From assembly GCA_037179385.1 (NCBI GenBank), contig CM074185.1:13896866-13960865 (forward strand): a DNA stretch of 64,000 nt, written 5' to 3'. This document shows positions 28,301 to 40,300 of this stretch, in pieces. Position 1 is the first letter of the stretch. Every line of letters begins with the position of its first letter. The translations under genes and the position numbers were made by a program. The notes beneath the pieces are model-generated. The model did no database searches. It was not told the origin of the DNA and was given only the letters and a program-made list of their open reading frames with translations. The stretch comes from Holothuria scabra. Lineage: Eukaryota > Echinodermata > Holothuroidea > Aspidochirotida > Holothuriidae.

Positions 28301-31300
28301 TATTTTTGAAATAATGGCAAGGTAAGGTCAAAATAACTTCACAAATTGCATAATATGATATTGGTTCCCATTTAAGTTTAAATTTTGTTTAAAATGTTAC
28401 AGAGTCATCATCAAATCACACAAATTGTAGCTTCATGTCAGCCATCTTGGTGCGCCTTTTTTGTCCCAGTCTGTGGCAATGATGTATAATAGGACGTACA
28501 CGTTACATGCTCTGTCTATGTATGTAAGTCAGTGGTGTGCACTAAGTCTGCTTAGCAAAGTGTATTATCCCTGCCCTTACCTTAGCTGCATTGGCATTTG
28601 TGGTAACCACAGTGTGCAAATTTGAGACGGTGCATGAAAGGAGGACTGCTGCGAAGGTGATACGCTTTGACCTTTGACCCACCCCAGGATTCATTGCCTG
28701 TGAACACTACCCAAGTTGTATGCTAGGGCAAGGAATTTTTCAAGGTCATTGTTTCTTCAGGGACATTTTTCAAGATCATAATACTGCTGATTATTTTTCT
28801 TTTCTTTTTGTCACAAACTCTTGAGCCTATGTACAATATTTATTTCTATTTGTTTTCTTTCAATGTTACAGATGTTTGGACCTATTTATGGAGGGCGCTA
28901 TATTATATTCCTGATGGGGTTGTTTTCGATGTACTCTGGATTCATATACAATGATATTTTCTCAAAATCAATGAACATATTTGGCTCATCCTGGACTGCT
29001 GCTAATTACACTGATGCTGAGGGCAACACTGCAGCGTGAGTAATTTTTGCCTTTTTTTCCCTCCATTTCGTTTGCTTTTTAAACTCTAATTGTGCAAGGT
29101 ACAGAGCTGCTAACTACTCTGATTTAGGAGGAACAGTTCCACTTTGTAACACCAAAATCTGCTGTGTTCCCATTTTCCTATGTCATGCTCCTATTTTCTT
29201 TAATCCTGGAATTCTGATGATACATGTACAATGTTTTTATTGGTTTCTCTCTAGTGGCTTTTCTGGACTATAGGGGTACAAGATGGGGGTGCAGGGGAGG
29301 GGGCACTCGCCCTCCCAATTTGGGCAAAAATAGTTAGTCTACTTGGGCAAAACATGATAAATGGTGCAGTCAATAGGGCAAAAACTGCTCTTGCCCTTCC
29401 CCACAAAAAATTATACCCTGAGCCTATGTTCTGGACTGATGAAGACAATAGTGGTTATTTCAATGTGTGCTTTTTTAAATGTACAATTAGTTGAGACCCT
29501 CAATGTGGGTTATTAAACATGGCTGGTTGGTAGGCATTGTAAATTTTGGCATGGAATTAACCAATGGATTTGTAAATTTTTACTTACTACTGAGGGCTGA
29601 GACTACCAGAAACTACTAAAAATTAAGCACTTCACCCCTGGACCCCACCAGGGGCCCTGCGGCAGGCCCCTGGGCCCCAGTCTTTGGAGTTTTATGCTAT
29701 TAGTAGCATGCATATTGGTGGTGTTCCTCTTTTTCATTCTGGCAGATTGGCAGCTCTGAAAGTGTGTATAGATGATAATTCCACATCTGACCATAGAGTT
29801 CTTTCAGTGACATTGCAAGCCCCACCCCTTTTACCTGACATAATTATTGTAGTATATAGAGCTTTTTGAGAAGCAGCTTATGATTCACTAACTGCAGTGG
29901 GCATGACTAAAGCACTCTGTTAGAACTAGAAAGCATTAAAGTCCTTCAAAATAGCCAAAAATCCCATGAAACTCATAAATCATTCATTATTTTGAAAAAC
30001 AACAACTAGTCGCTTGCACTTATATCATATTTAAACAAGCATGAGATACCGTGGCATTTTTGTGACACAGAAGAGGGCCTCTATATCAGGTGCATGCCAT
30101 ACATGACAGACCAATGATGTAAATGGTCTAAAGGCCTTGAGGTTTGTCAGTTAAGTGTTTTCCTTTAGTGGGCATAGTTCTTTGGGAAGCAGAACTTCCT
30201 CAGGGGTATTCTTTTGGTCTGGGGTCACCAAACAGCTCTTTGCCAGAGAGTGGGGGACAACCTTAGAAGAAGTATATTGCCCTTTAGTCCACCTTAATTT
30301 TACCCTGGGTACCTCCAGTTCTTATCAAAATCATAGAATGTTGTATAACATGGGCATATTTTCTTTTTCTTGTGACTTGAACCAATAGGTTGGAAACTGG
30401 ACTGTAAAACTCTATTCAACTAACTAACAAATTCTTGTGCTTTTTCTTTGCAGGTATGCTGCCAAAAATGGTTTCAAGATTCAGCTGAATCCATCGCAGT
30501 CCTACAATAGTTCAGATGTTTACCCCTTTGGGATTGATCCCGTGAGTTGCTTGATTGGTTTGTTGAAGTTTTACACCTCAAGTTATACCCTTCTAGTTTA
30601 ATTAATTGGTATCCACAGCCAATCTTTCCAGCTATGGGTCACTGAATTGTTTTCCCTACTCCATTGATCACATGCAACAGCAGTAGATTCAGTGTTTGCT
30701 CTGACCTGACGAAGGTTAGGATAGGTTAGATGGAGTTTAATGGCCCAGTTTCCAACCAATTGGTTGAAGTTGAGCTGGCCAAGACCTTTTTTCCAGTTAT
30801 GGCTCACTGGCTTGTTTGCCCTATTTCAGTCCTTATGCCGGGCACCAAGCACAATGGCAGTGGGTTGCGTTGTTGAGGTCCTCAGTGTGACGCGGTCAGG
30901 ACTCAAACTCCCACCCTCCTGACTGCAAGTCTGATGCTCTAACCACTTGACCATGCAGTTGGTCTGACCTGACCTGGGTATCAAACTGAGTTGTCCCACG
31001 TGCCTTTAAGTCAGAACTTTCTGATTTTCTGACTTAAAGCAATAATTAAGTAAATAGTCATTATAAAAATGATCATAACTTTGCAAAGCAACAGCTTCGC
31101 AAAAGTTATGCCAATCTTTGCACACCCGTCAATGATTTCCACATATATGTAGAACATTTTAGAAGAGAACATACGAGTTTCCTCCCCTGGACCAGCATTG
31201 AGGTTATTGCTTTTGTGCTCACCTTGTTCAGTGTTTTTCTACTACATGCTCCATTTTCTGACATAATAGTGTTGGCAAGTACGCTATTGCCAGGGTTCCC

Positions 31301-34300
31301 ATGGCCTGGAAAAGTAGTATTAGGAACTTCTCTGCTTAAAAATTAAGAAACTAGTTTTGTAACCATGTTTAAACTTTCTGTCTTTTACCTAACCAGATTT
31401 AACTATGTCTTGGACTTCCTTTGGTTACCATCCTTTAAAGAGTTAACTGTGCAATCGGAGAAAATAACAATGTATATGTTGTTTATCCAAGTGGAAAAGA
31501 AAGATTTTGTTACACCCAACCTCCCCTATGTAAAGTGGGGTCACAGTGTTCAGATTTTTAAGGAGGGGAGTTCCTACTGAATGAAATTTTATTTTCATTT
31601 CCCAGGCCTGGAAAAGTCATGGAATGTTATGAAAATGACAGAAGTTTTAGAAAAGTCATGAAATTCAGTCTAGATCAGCCTTGTCAGTTTTACAAGTATG
31701 TAGATTTACTCATTTACTTGTCACACTCATAGGCACCATTAAAGTTTAATCAAATCTTGGATATAAGTGGGTCTTGAAATAGTCATGCTAACATCATGAA
31801 ATAGTCATGGATGGAAAAGTCATGATATTTTATTTTTCTAAAGGTTCAGGAACCATTGCTATGACTGTGGATCAGTACAATAGCCAAGATAGGTTACATG
31901 CATTTGATCATGATAACTTTTTTCCTACTACAGATATGGCAAGTGGCTGAAAACAAGCTCAACTTCCTGAATTCTTTCAAGATGAAGCTGTCTGTGATCT
32001 TGGGTGTGACCCAGATGACCTTTGGTGTTGTTCTTAGCTATCTGAACCACAGGTAAGCTTATAGATGATTGCGGACAGTCAAGTGATGGTCTGATTTTAG
32101 TCTGACATAACTGGAGTCCATTGCCTCAATCTTTCAACCTCCTCTTGAATTCACTCAATGTGATTGTTTGAAATTACATGTAAACAATAAATGATGATTT
32201 AATGCTAATGGACCCCACTAATGGCTGACTTTAGTCAACGTACTCTAGCCCTACTTGGATTTGTTCATACAATCAGGGAGCTGTTACTAGATAGAGATCC
32301 ATCCAATCTTTAATTTATGCTAATCCAATTAGGTTGATTCCAAAGTGGACACTAAATCCTTTATTTGGGGATTATTGAATCAAAGGGCAGGGAATTCCTC
32401 TGTTTAATACATAGGCAACCTCTTTCATACCTACAGTAACTCCAACGAAAGGGATGGTTTGGAACTATGCATTTATGTGTAAGTAGTTGTCCACAAAGAA
32501 GTGCCAGACTCTGTCTCGGCATTTCAAACGACTAGCTGTTGCTAATGATCACAATGATCCTGACTGTAGACCAATTCAAATGAATATGCAAATGAGCAAA
32601 AGAGGAATAAGACTAAACATTGCTATTGGATTTGCATTAATACTCTCATTGGCTCACATGGTCTAATAGGCACACCTAAATAGAGTAAAATACAGACAAC
32701 AATACACGTGGGTTGTATTCCGCATCCAAATGCGTCCCAATTGTCAAATTAATTTACATCTTTGAGCGACTGGCCATATTACGGTAAGGGAAAAATTTCC
32801 CGATCTGCTGTTCAACATCTAGCGACTTACCAGGCTTGAACTTAGTTCCTAACACCGGCTCGCACCTGCTAAGTCTATTGAGTCATAAAGAACAATGCAA
32901 AAAGAGATTAATGTCGGCAACTACTACTTGTCAAAGAAAAAGGTTCTTGATGGATCTCCATCTAGTCACACCTCTCTGGAAAAATGTTCTCCTCAAGCTG
33001 TTTTGTTAGGGTGATACATCCAGACAAAATTTGCAGAGGTGTTTCAGCACTTAGACAAAAAATGTTCTACATGGACAAAAAGTTGAGCTACTAGAACAAG
33101 AGTTATCAAGTTGACACTTTTGAACAGAGAAAACAGTAATAATCTTGGTGTGAACATTGAGAAAAAATAATCAGAAATATTACTTGTATACAGAGAAAGC
33201 TATAATTACATTCCATTCATCATGGAATTTGCTAAACATTTTCCATAGAGGGACACCATCTTTCTTTAGACCGCTTGCCAAGACTGTGATCACTGTAAAC
33301 ATTCAATCTTTGAGGCACCCGGACAAAAAAATAACCAGCAGAAAAGTGAAGTACTTTTAAACACAGTCATTCGTCACCCCAAACAACAATTTCACAGGTA
33401 GTCTACAGAAATGTTCAATTGGAGCATCTCTTTGATTGACATCAAATCAAACAATGCACAGTAGCTCATGTTACACTTCATGTACTGACAGTGTTTTGAT
33501 TACAAATCAGGCATTGTATATAATTTACTAGGATCATGTCTGCAGAAAGATGAATTTTAGACAGTTGTGGGAGGGGCTTAAAGTAAGTGGGTGGGAGAAT
33601 TGTGACAAAACCTTTATATAAAAACAGATATATAAAAATTTGAAGGTAGAAAATACATGTAAGCCTGATATGAGACTTTCTGCATCATACACCTAGATTT
33701 TGTAAAAGCTTCATTTTCCCAGAAGTGTGGCATGCTACAAGAGTTCTTTAAATGCAGCATCTTATGGAAACTAAAATATTTGTCTGATCAAATTTCTTAT
33801 GAGCTCTAAGGCTGGTAAATTTTTTATGGGAACTTCCCTTAATTGCTTTTTCATCACAAACACAGAAATTAAAGTTTAAAATGTTGCAATATTGTATGTT
33901 TAGAAAACAACATTGAATTCATTCAATTGCAACTAATATGGTCTGCTGTGAGAGTTATTCTAGTTATACCAGATACATTCAGAATGCAAAATAGGAAGAT
34001 TTTGGACATCTTACAATTACTTTCTCTCCTTTTGGACAATTTTGATTGGAAATATTACTGCTTTTGTCATTTTTGTTAAGGTCAAGATAGATATCCCATG
34101 ATTTTTTTCCAATCAAGTTCTTCAAAAGGCATAGGATAAAGTTCCAAGGTGACAAAATGTCCTCTAAAGTCTTTCAGATTTGTCCAAAATTCATCCCTTG
34201 TTTATTAAACTGGATTGGTCCCAAATTTCAAAAACCTTAACCTTTTAGTCTAGAAATTTAAATCAGGGCTCAGTAAATAACTTTTACTTCAGCAGAGTGC

Positions 34301-37300
34301 TGTTAGGGTGTCATTTGAAAATTTGAATTCTCAGTTTCATCCAATAAAAACCCATCTTAGGGGGCAGTTACCTTTACTTGTCTAATAAAAGAAACTTTCA
34401 TTGGCTTGAAACTTTTGAAGAGCAGAACCTGTGGTGATTGAAGACCTGGAAAAGTTGTGAAAATTCAGAACATATGTTTCCAAGGTGTAGAAAAATCTTC
34501 AAATTTATAGAAAATTATGTAAAGTTTGGGAAACTCATGGCAATGTTTTAACAAATTGACGTTTGCTCCATTCTCACTTGAAACGTCAAAATTTTTTATG
34601 TTCTTGATCTCAAATTGGTGTAAGTTTATGTGAGACTTTATTAATAGAAACGTTATGAAAATTCCTTATTGTGTCCTGAGGAAACCCTGGAAAGTTCATA
34701 AACATTTATTCTCTAGAAATTAAGGGGCCCCTTGGTTCAGTAATGTGAAGCACTGGTCATGTTACTTGATGTGGTAGGCAGAATTAAGACGATGTACATT
34801 TGTAGTTTTAAGAAGAGTTTGTGTATCACAAAATGTTGTTTCTTTTACAAGATTTAGCTAATTAAAAGTACCCTAAATCGCATCACCTCAAGTCAATTTA
34901 ACTTCTACTGGTTATTGGTAAATTAGAGGAGTTCTATCCAGGCCAGTAGCCAGAAATTTGTCAAGGAGAAGCGAAACCTTTGCGATTATCTTTGTGAAGC
35001 TCATGATTCATAAGTTGGCTCTAAGCTAGCAAAAGAGAAAATAAAAAAAGGAGCGAAAATACCTCACAGATTGAGGAAAATTGTACTTTCCAGGCTTTGC
35101 AAGTAACATTTAAGTGCATCAGTAGGGCAAGGAATACCAGCCATACCATAAAAACACAATAAATATCAAAAGTATGCTTGAGGGGGAGGTAGTGGCCCCC
35201 TTAGCCCCCTCCTTGGCCAGGCACTTCATTTCGTCTGACATGGACATTGAATACTGATAATGTGTCATATACCAGTAGTAATATAAACCAGTGGGACCAA
35301 CCTGAATTTTCAACATTTGTCATGATTTTCTTCCAATTTTTGTTATTTCACACAGTTATTTCAAGAATAAATTGAACATCTTCTGTGAATTCATCCCAGA
35401 GATGATTTTCCTATTGTTCATCTTTGGCTATCTGGTTTTTATGATCATCGCCAAGTGGCTCCTGTTTGATGCCTCAAACTCTAGTGTTGCCCCGACCTTA
35501 ATTATTACTCTCATAGATATGGTCATGCTGCAGCCGATGTCCTCTGATCCACTGTATGGTGAACCACAAGGGGTACGTATGATGACTCTAATTGGGGGGC
35601 TGTTGTATGCTATGCTGAGGGTAAGGGGCATCATAGGCATTGGCATACTGCTGCCAGTGTCCTCTGACCTACTGTTTGGTAAACCACAAGGGGTATGTAT
35701 GATGACTCTAATTGTGGTGTATGGGTGGCTGAGGGTGGAGGGCCACAAATGCATGGTCATGCAGCAGCCAATGTCCTCTAATCCACTGTATGAAAAACAA
35801 CAAGGGGTATGTATGATGGCTTTCAAGATGGTGCTGTTCTATGGGTGGCTAAGGGTGCAGGGCCACAAAGGCATGGTCATGCTGCTGCCAATGTCCTGTG
35901 AGTCACTGTTTGGTGAACCACAAGGGGTATGTTTTCTGGTTTTCACAACACTAGAAAAGAATACCAAGTTTTATCCATCCCTAGCTGACCACTTCTGATA
36001 AATTCAAAATTTATCAGCAAACTGATAGATATGGTGATTTTATAGCCAATGTTCTCTTACAGACTGTACAGTGAAATGAAACAGGTAATTTGATTCAAAT
36101 TTAAGCTATTAAATATGACAAGGGCCCAGGAAGCAGCAGGGTATCCTGGTAGGGATGAAATGGTGCTCCCTAATGTTTTGCAATGTGTATTAAAATATGC
36201 TCAAAAATGTTTCAAATCTACACCATTTTGGATCATAAACGTTTCCAAACAGGGGGACACCCTTAGGCCCTTAATTTTGAGATGTGTAAGTGGGATCAAT
36301 CACCAGCACTTTTCTCAAATCACTGTGAGGAATGTGATTTTTGATTACGGCACTGCTAGATTTAACCTGGAGTGTTATGAGCCGAGGTGTAAAACCCTCT
36401 CAGTGTTTCCGGCAAAGGGGGGGGAAAGGGGGATTCCCCCCTCCATTTCCAAAAGCTTCCAAAAGAAGGTAGGTAAGATGTCCCCTTTTCATCTCCGTAG
36501 ATATTAAAAAATTGTCAATATCTTGGTTTCTTTTTTCAAAGAGAGGAAATTTTTTCAGTAATGCTTGAATTTACACAAATAAGTGGCCTTTGAAACCCCC
36601 CAAATTGCACCTTAGAGGGACCTTGATGCAAGCTTTGGTCCCCCTGAACCCACTTGTATTTATGAATAGTCAGTACGGTACACTTTTCACACAGTTTGAT
36701 GAAGGAGTCTTGGAAAAGTTTGCAGGCTATTGGTATTAGGACTTGAGCAATTGCAGACACAGGATAAATACATGCTGATAAGCAGGCAACATGGGGGGTT
36801 AGTTGAAGGGCTGTTGAAGGAGAACAATTGAAGGGGAAACAGTTGACACGAGAACAGTTGTAAGAGGAAGAGTCAAAGAGACAACAGTTTAAAAGGGAAG
36901 GGTAGAAAGAGAGCAAAAACAGAAGGGGAACAGTTGAGAGTGCAACTATGAAAGTGTGAATAGTTGAAGGGGAACAGTTGAGAGTGCAACTATGAAAGTG
37001 TGAATAGTTGAAGGGGAACAGTTGAGAGTGCAACTATGAAAGTGTGAATAGTTGAAGGGGAACAGTTGAGAGTGCAACTATGAAAGTGTGAATAGTTGAA
37101 GGGGAACAGTTGAGAGTGCAACTATGAAAGTGCAAATAGTTGAAGAGGAATAGTTGAAAGGGGAACAGTTGAAGGGTTAACTTTTGGATAGGGCAACAGT
37201 TAAAAAGGCAACAATGGAGAGGGGAATAGTTGAAAAGACAGCAAGTTGAAATGGAAGCAGTTGAAGGGGTCGACTGTTGGAAGGGTATCAGTTGAAGGGG

Positions 37301-40300
37301 CAACAATTGAGAGGTAAACAGTTGTAGAGGGGGTAGTTGAAAGGGTAACAGTTGAAGGAGTAACTGTTGGAAGGGGTATCAGTTCAAGGGGCAACAATTG
37401 AGAGGTGAGCAGTTGAGGGGCAACATTTGAAAGGGCAAGAGCTGAAGCGATAACATTTGAAAGGACAGATACTTTTGGAGAGCCAGAGGTGAATTGTTAA
37501 ATGCTGAAACTTATGTGTTTGCTCTTTTTCCATATCCTTGCCATATTATTTGTCAATATTTTATTTTCCTGTATTTCAGATACAACAGACAATTCAGAGG
37601 ATCCTAGTAATACTTGCCGTCATGTGTGTACCTTGGATGCTGTTTGTCAAACCTTTCATCTTGAAAAGGAGACATGAGAAAAAGGTCAAGAGGGTATGTA
37701 TCAATGTTTGTTTTCTTCGGGTGCTTATTCAAGAGGCAAAAGTGACAGCAACTCCCTCATTTATCATAATGTTGGTTATTCTTAATGTATTTTTTTCTAG
37801 TATTCCCCATATTTTTATCCTTAAAATTTACATTCCAAGGCCTTAGAAGTGCCATGCAACCTGGGAGGCAATTTTGGGCAAAATTTTCTTACTCACTGAG
37901 ATTATAGATTGTCTCTTGACAGGATTAACTTTATTGATCTCAAGAAACCTGAACAGGAATTTCTCTGAAAGATTCTGGATTATTAGTTGCCAGCTTGAGT
38001 TGACTAGAACTCGCTAATCGTTTCTTGCAACATGAAATATGAACCATATGAAACCAAACTTGACCTGTATTTCAAACCATATTTTAACTTTCAAATCTAG
38101 CTGGTGCAATGAAAGACTTTGGTGTTTATATGTTGTTAAATCCCATCTGTCTAAACTGACAGTGTATGAGTATTTAGCAATCAGTAGAGTAATATTGTGA
38201 GAATTTTAAAGCCTTTCCAAACAACGCTTTTCAGGAGTCCAATATACGGAAGCTGAGACCGGGTGCAGTGGATGAAAATGCCAAAATCATTGACTTTGAT
38301 GAGCTTCAGCAGGAAAGTGACACTGACCCTGCAGTGAAATACCATGATAGCAAAGATCAGGCTGGACCTGGGCATTCTGGTGAAGATGAAGAAGAAGTAA
38401 GTGAATAGCTTCTTTACAATCTCCCTTTTCCCCACCCACACTCCCCTATATGCCAGTAATGGGCATTGTTAAGTCATACCCCTTTATTAGCCTACACTTC
38501 GACAACTAATATCTGCAGCCTGGGAGTTTGTAAGGGTATTTTTTGACTTCCCTTAAAAACTTTCCTCCCTCTTTCCCTCACCCACACCCTTATTTGCCAA
38601 CAAGGGGAAGTATCAAAATATTCTGAGCCTTGGAGTTTGTTATGGAACATGATCAGTTCTCATATGTATGATATATGTTGTCTCTTTCTCCGTGATGGTG
38701 ACTCTGAAATTTTCTGTTTTATCTCATTACAGTTTGAATTTGGTGAGGTATTCGTCCATCAAGCCATTCACACCATCGAATTTTGCCTGGGTTGTGTATC
38801 TCACACAGCTTCTTATCTTCGATTATGGGCCCTGAGTTTGGCCCATGCAGGTAAAGTCAGCTTAATATACACCTTAAAATTAATGTATGGTCAATAGCAG
38901 ATCAGAGTCAAATATATGAGATGTGTACATATCATTAGATGTATTGTAATTGTTTTCAGGCGGTAAAATTATGGGTCAGCTGAGTCTGGGCCATGCAGGT
39001 ATTAAGAAGTCTAAATGTTGACCTCAAATGTCAGGCCTTGAATTTTCAGGCATGCGAGTACTGCAGTAAGCCATCATCACTTGTCTCAAATCACTGTGAA
39101 GAGAATGATTTTTTGCACACCTTGATAATTATGTCAGCTCATAAAGATGCTCCATCATGAAAATTTCAGTTTTATAAAATAGTACACCTGTCTTACTGCT
39201 TAATTTCTTAGAATGAAACAACAAACAAAATATAAAAGTGTAGTACACAGATGACTTTAGGGCTTCAGCAAAATATAAATTTAAGTGTATATCCATATCA
39301 ATGTGTTTGTTTGTGTGTGTATTTGAGTATGCTTGCCTTAGTGTGGGTTGATCACATATAGACAAGTCTGGTCTGGAACAAGATGCAGGGTTCGGGCTGT
39401 TGGAAAATTTTTGCCGCTGCCCCAATCCCCAAACCAGATCAAATGTAAATGGTCTGAGGGCTGTGAGGTTGGTCCCGTATTGTCCTTCAGTGGACGTTAT
39501 AGCGGTAAAAGTTTTGGTTTCACCGAACGGCCCTTTGCTAAAGGGTCGGGAGGAGATAAGAAAAAGATTGACATCCTTGTTTAGCAGATTGTTCAAAGTA
39601 GTAATTGCTTATATTTGTTGTCACGGTGATATAAGACATGAAGACCCAAACAATGAAAAATACTTAAATTAAACTCTCAAACAATGGGTTAGGGATTAAA
39701 AGGTATTTAGAGTCCTCCTTTAAAATTGTCAATGAGAAAATCCATTTGATCTGCCTGTCAATTCCTTGATACATTGCCTTGGCCAAATTGTTAAATGTAA
39801 TTGAAAGGAAAAAAACAACACATCTCATTAAACTGTTTTGGATACTTTTCCTTCCAGAGCTTTCTGAAGTATTATGGAGTATGCTGTTGGGCATAGGGCT
39901 GTCAACTGAGGGCGGTTTGGGGGCTGTTCTCATATTTGCTACATTTGCAGTATGGGCAGTCCTTACCATTGGTATCCTACTATTAATGGAGGGGCTGTCA
40001 GCCTTTCTACATACTCTTCGTCTCCACTGGTGAGTACGTCTTTGTAGGTATGCTTATGGGTAAAGGATTGTCATTTGAGGGCTACGTAGGTGGTGCAGTT
40101 ATATTTGCTTTAGTATGTTGCATTCAGATTGAAGATAATAGAGGTAAAATCTCCCTGTGGCGAATGTCAAGTTTGTAAAGTTCAAAAGCCATATCTGTGA
40201 TTTTATTATGACAAATTAAGATTGTTGAAGAGAAAATAGGTTGCAAAGTTAAGAGAGAAACAAAGACTGTTCATGTAATGTGATTTGAGAGGATTACATG

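Noticed and set aside
35428..35826. 132-codon minus-strand open frame
   Set aside because: It is the antisense shadow of the exon-15 array.
36917..37140. CRISPR-like array
   Set aside because: The 44-bp units are contiguous without unique spacers, and this is animal DNA.
36536..37397. Minus-strand open frames rich in Ser/Thr/Phe
   Set aside because: They are translations of the 44-bp minisatellite, with composition set by the repeat.
39129..39596. 155-codon minus-strand open frame
   Set aside because: No family is recognisable. It lies in intron 18 across a dispersed repeat.
40046..40141. Functional mutually exclusive exon 19
   Set aside because: It lacks the conserved second half and its end phase (1) does not fit exon 20 (needs phase 2).
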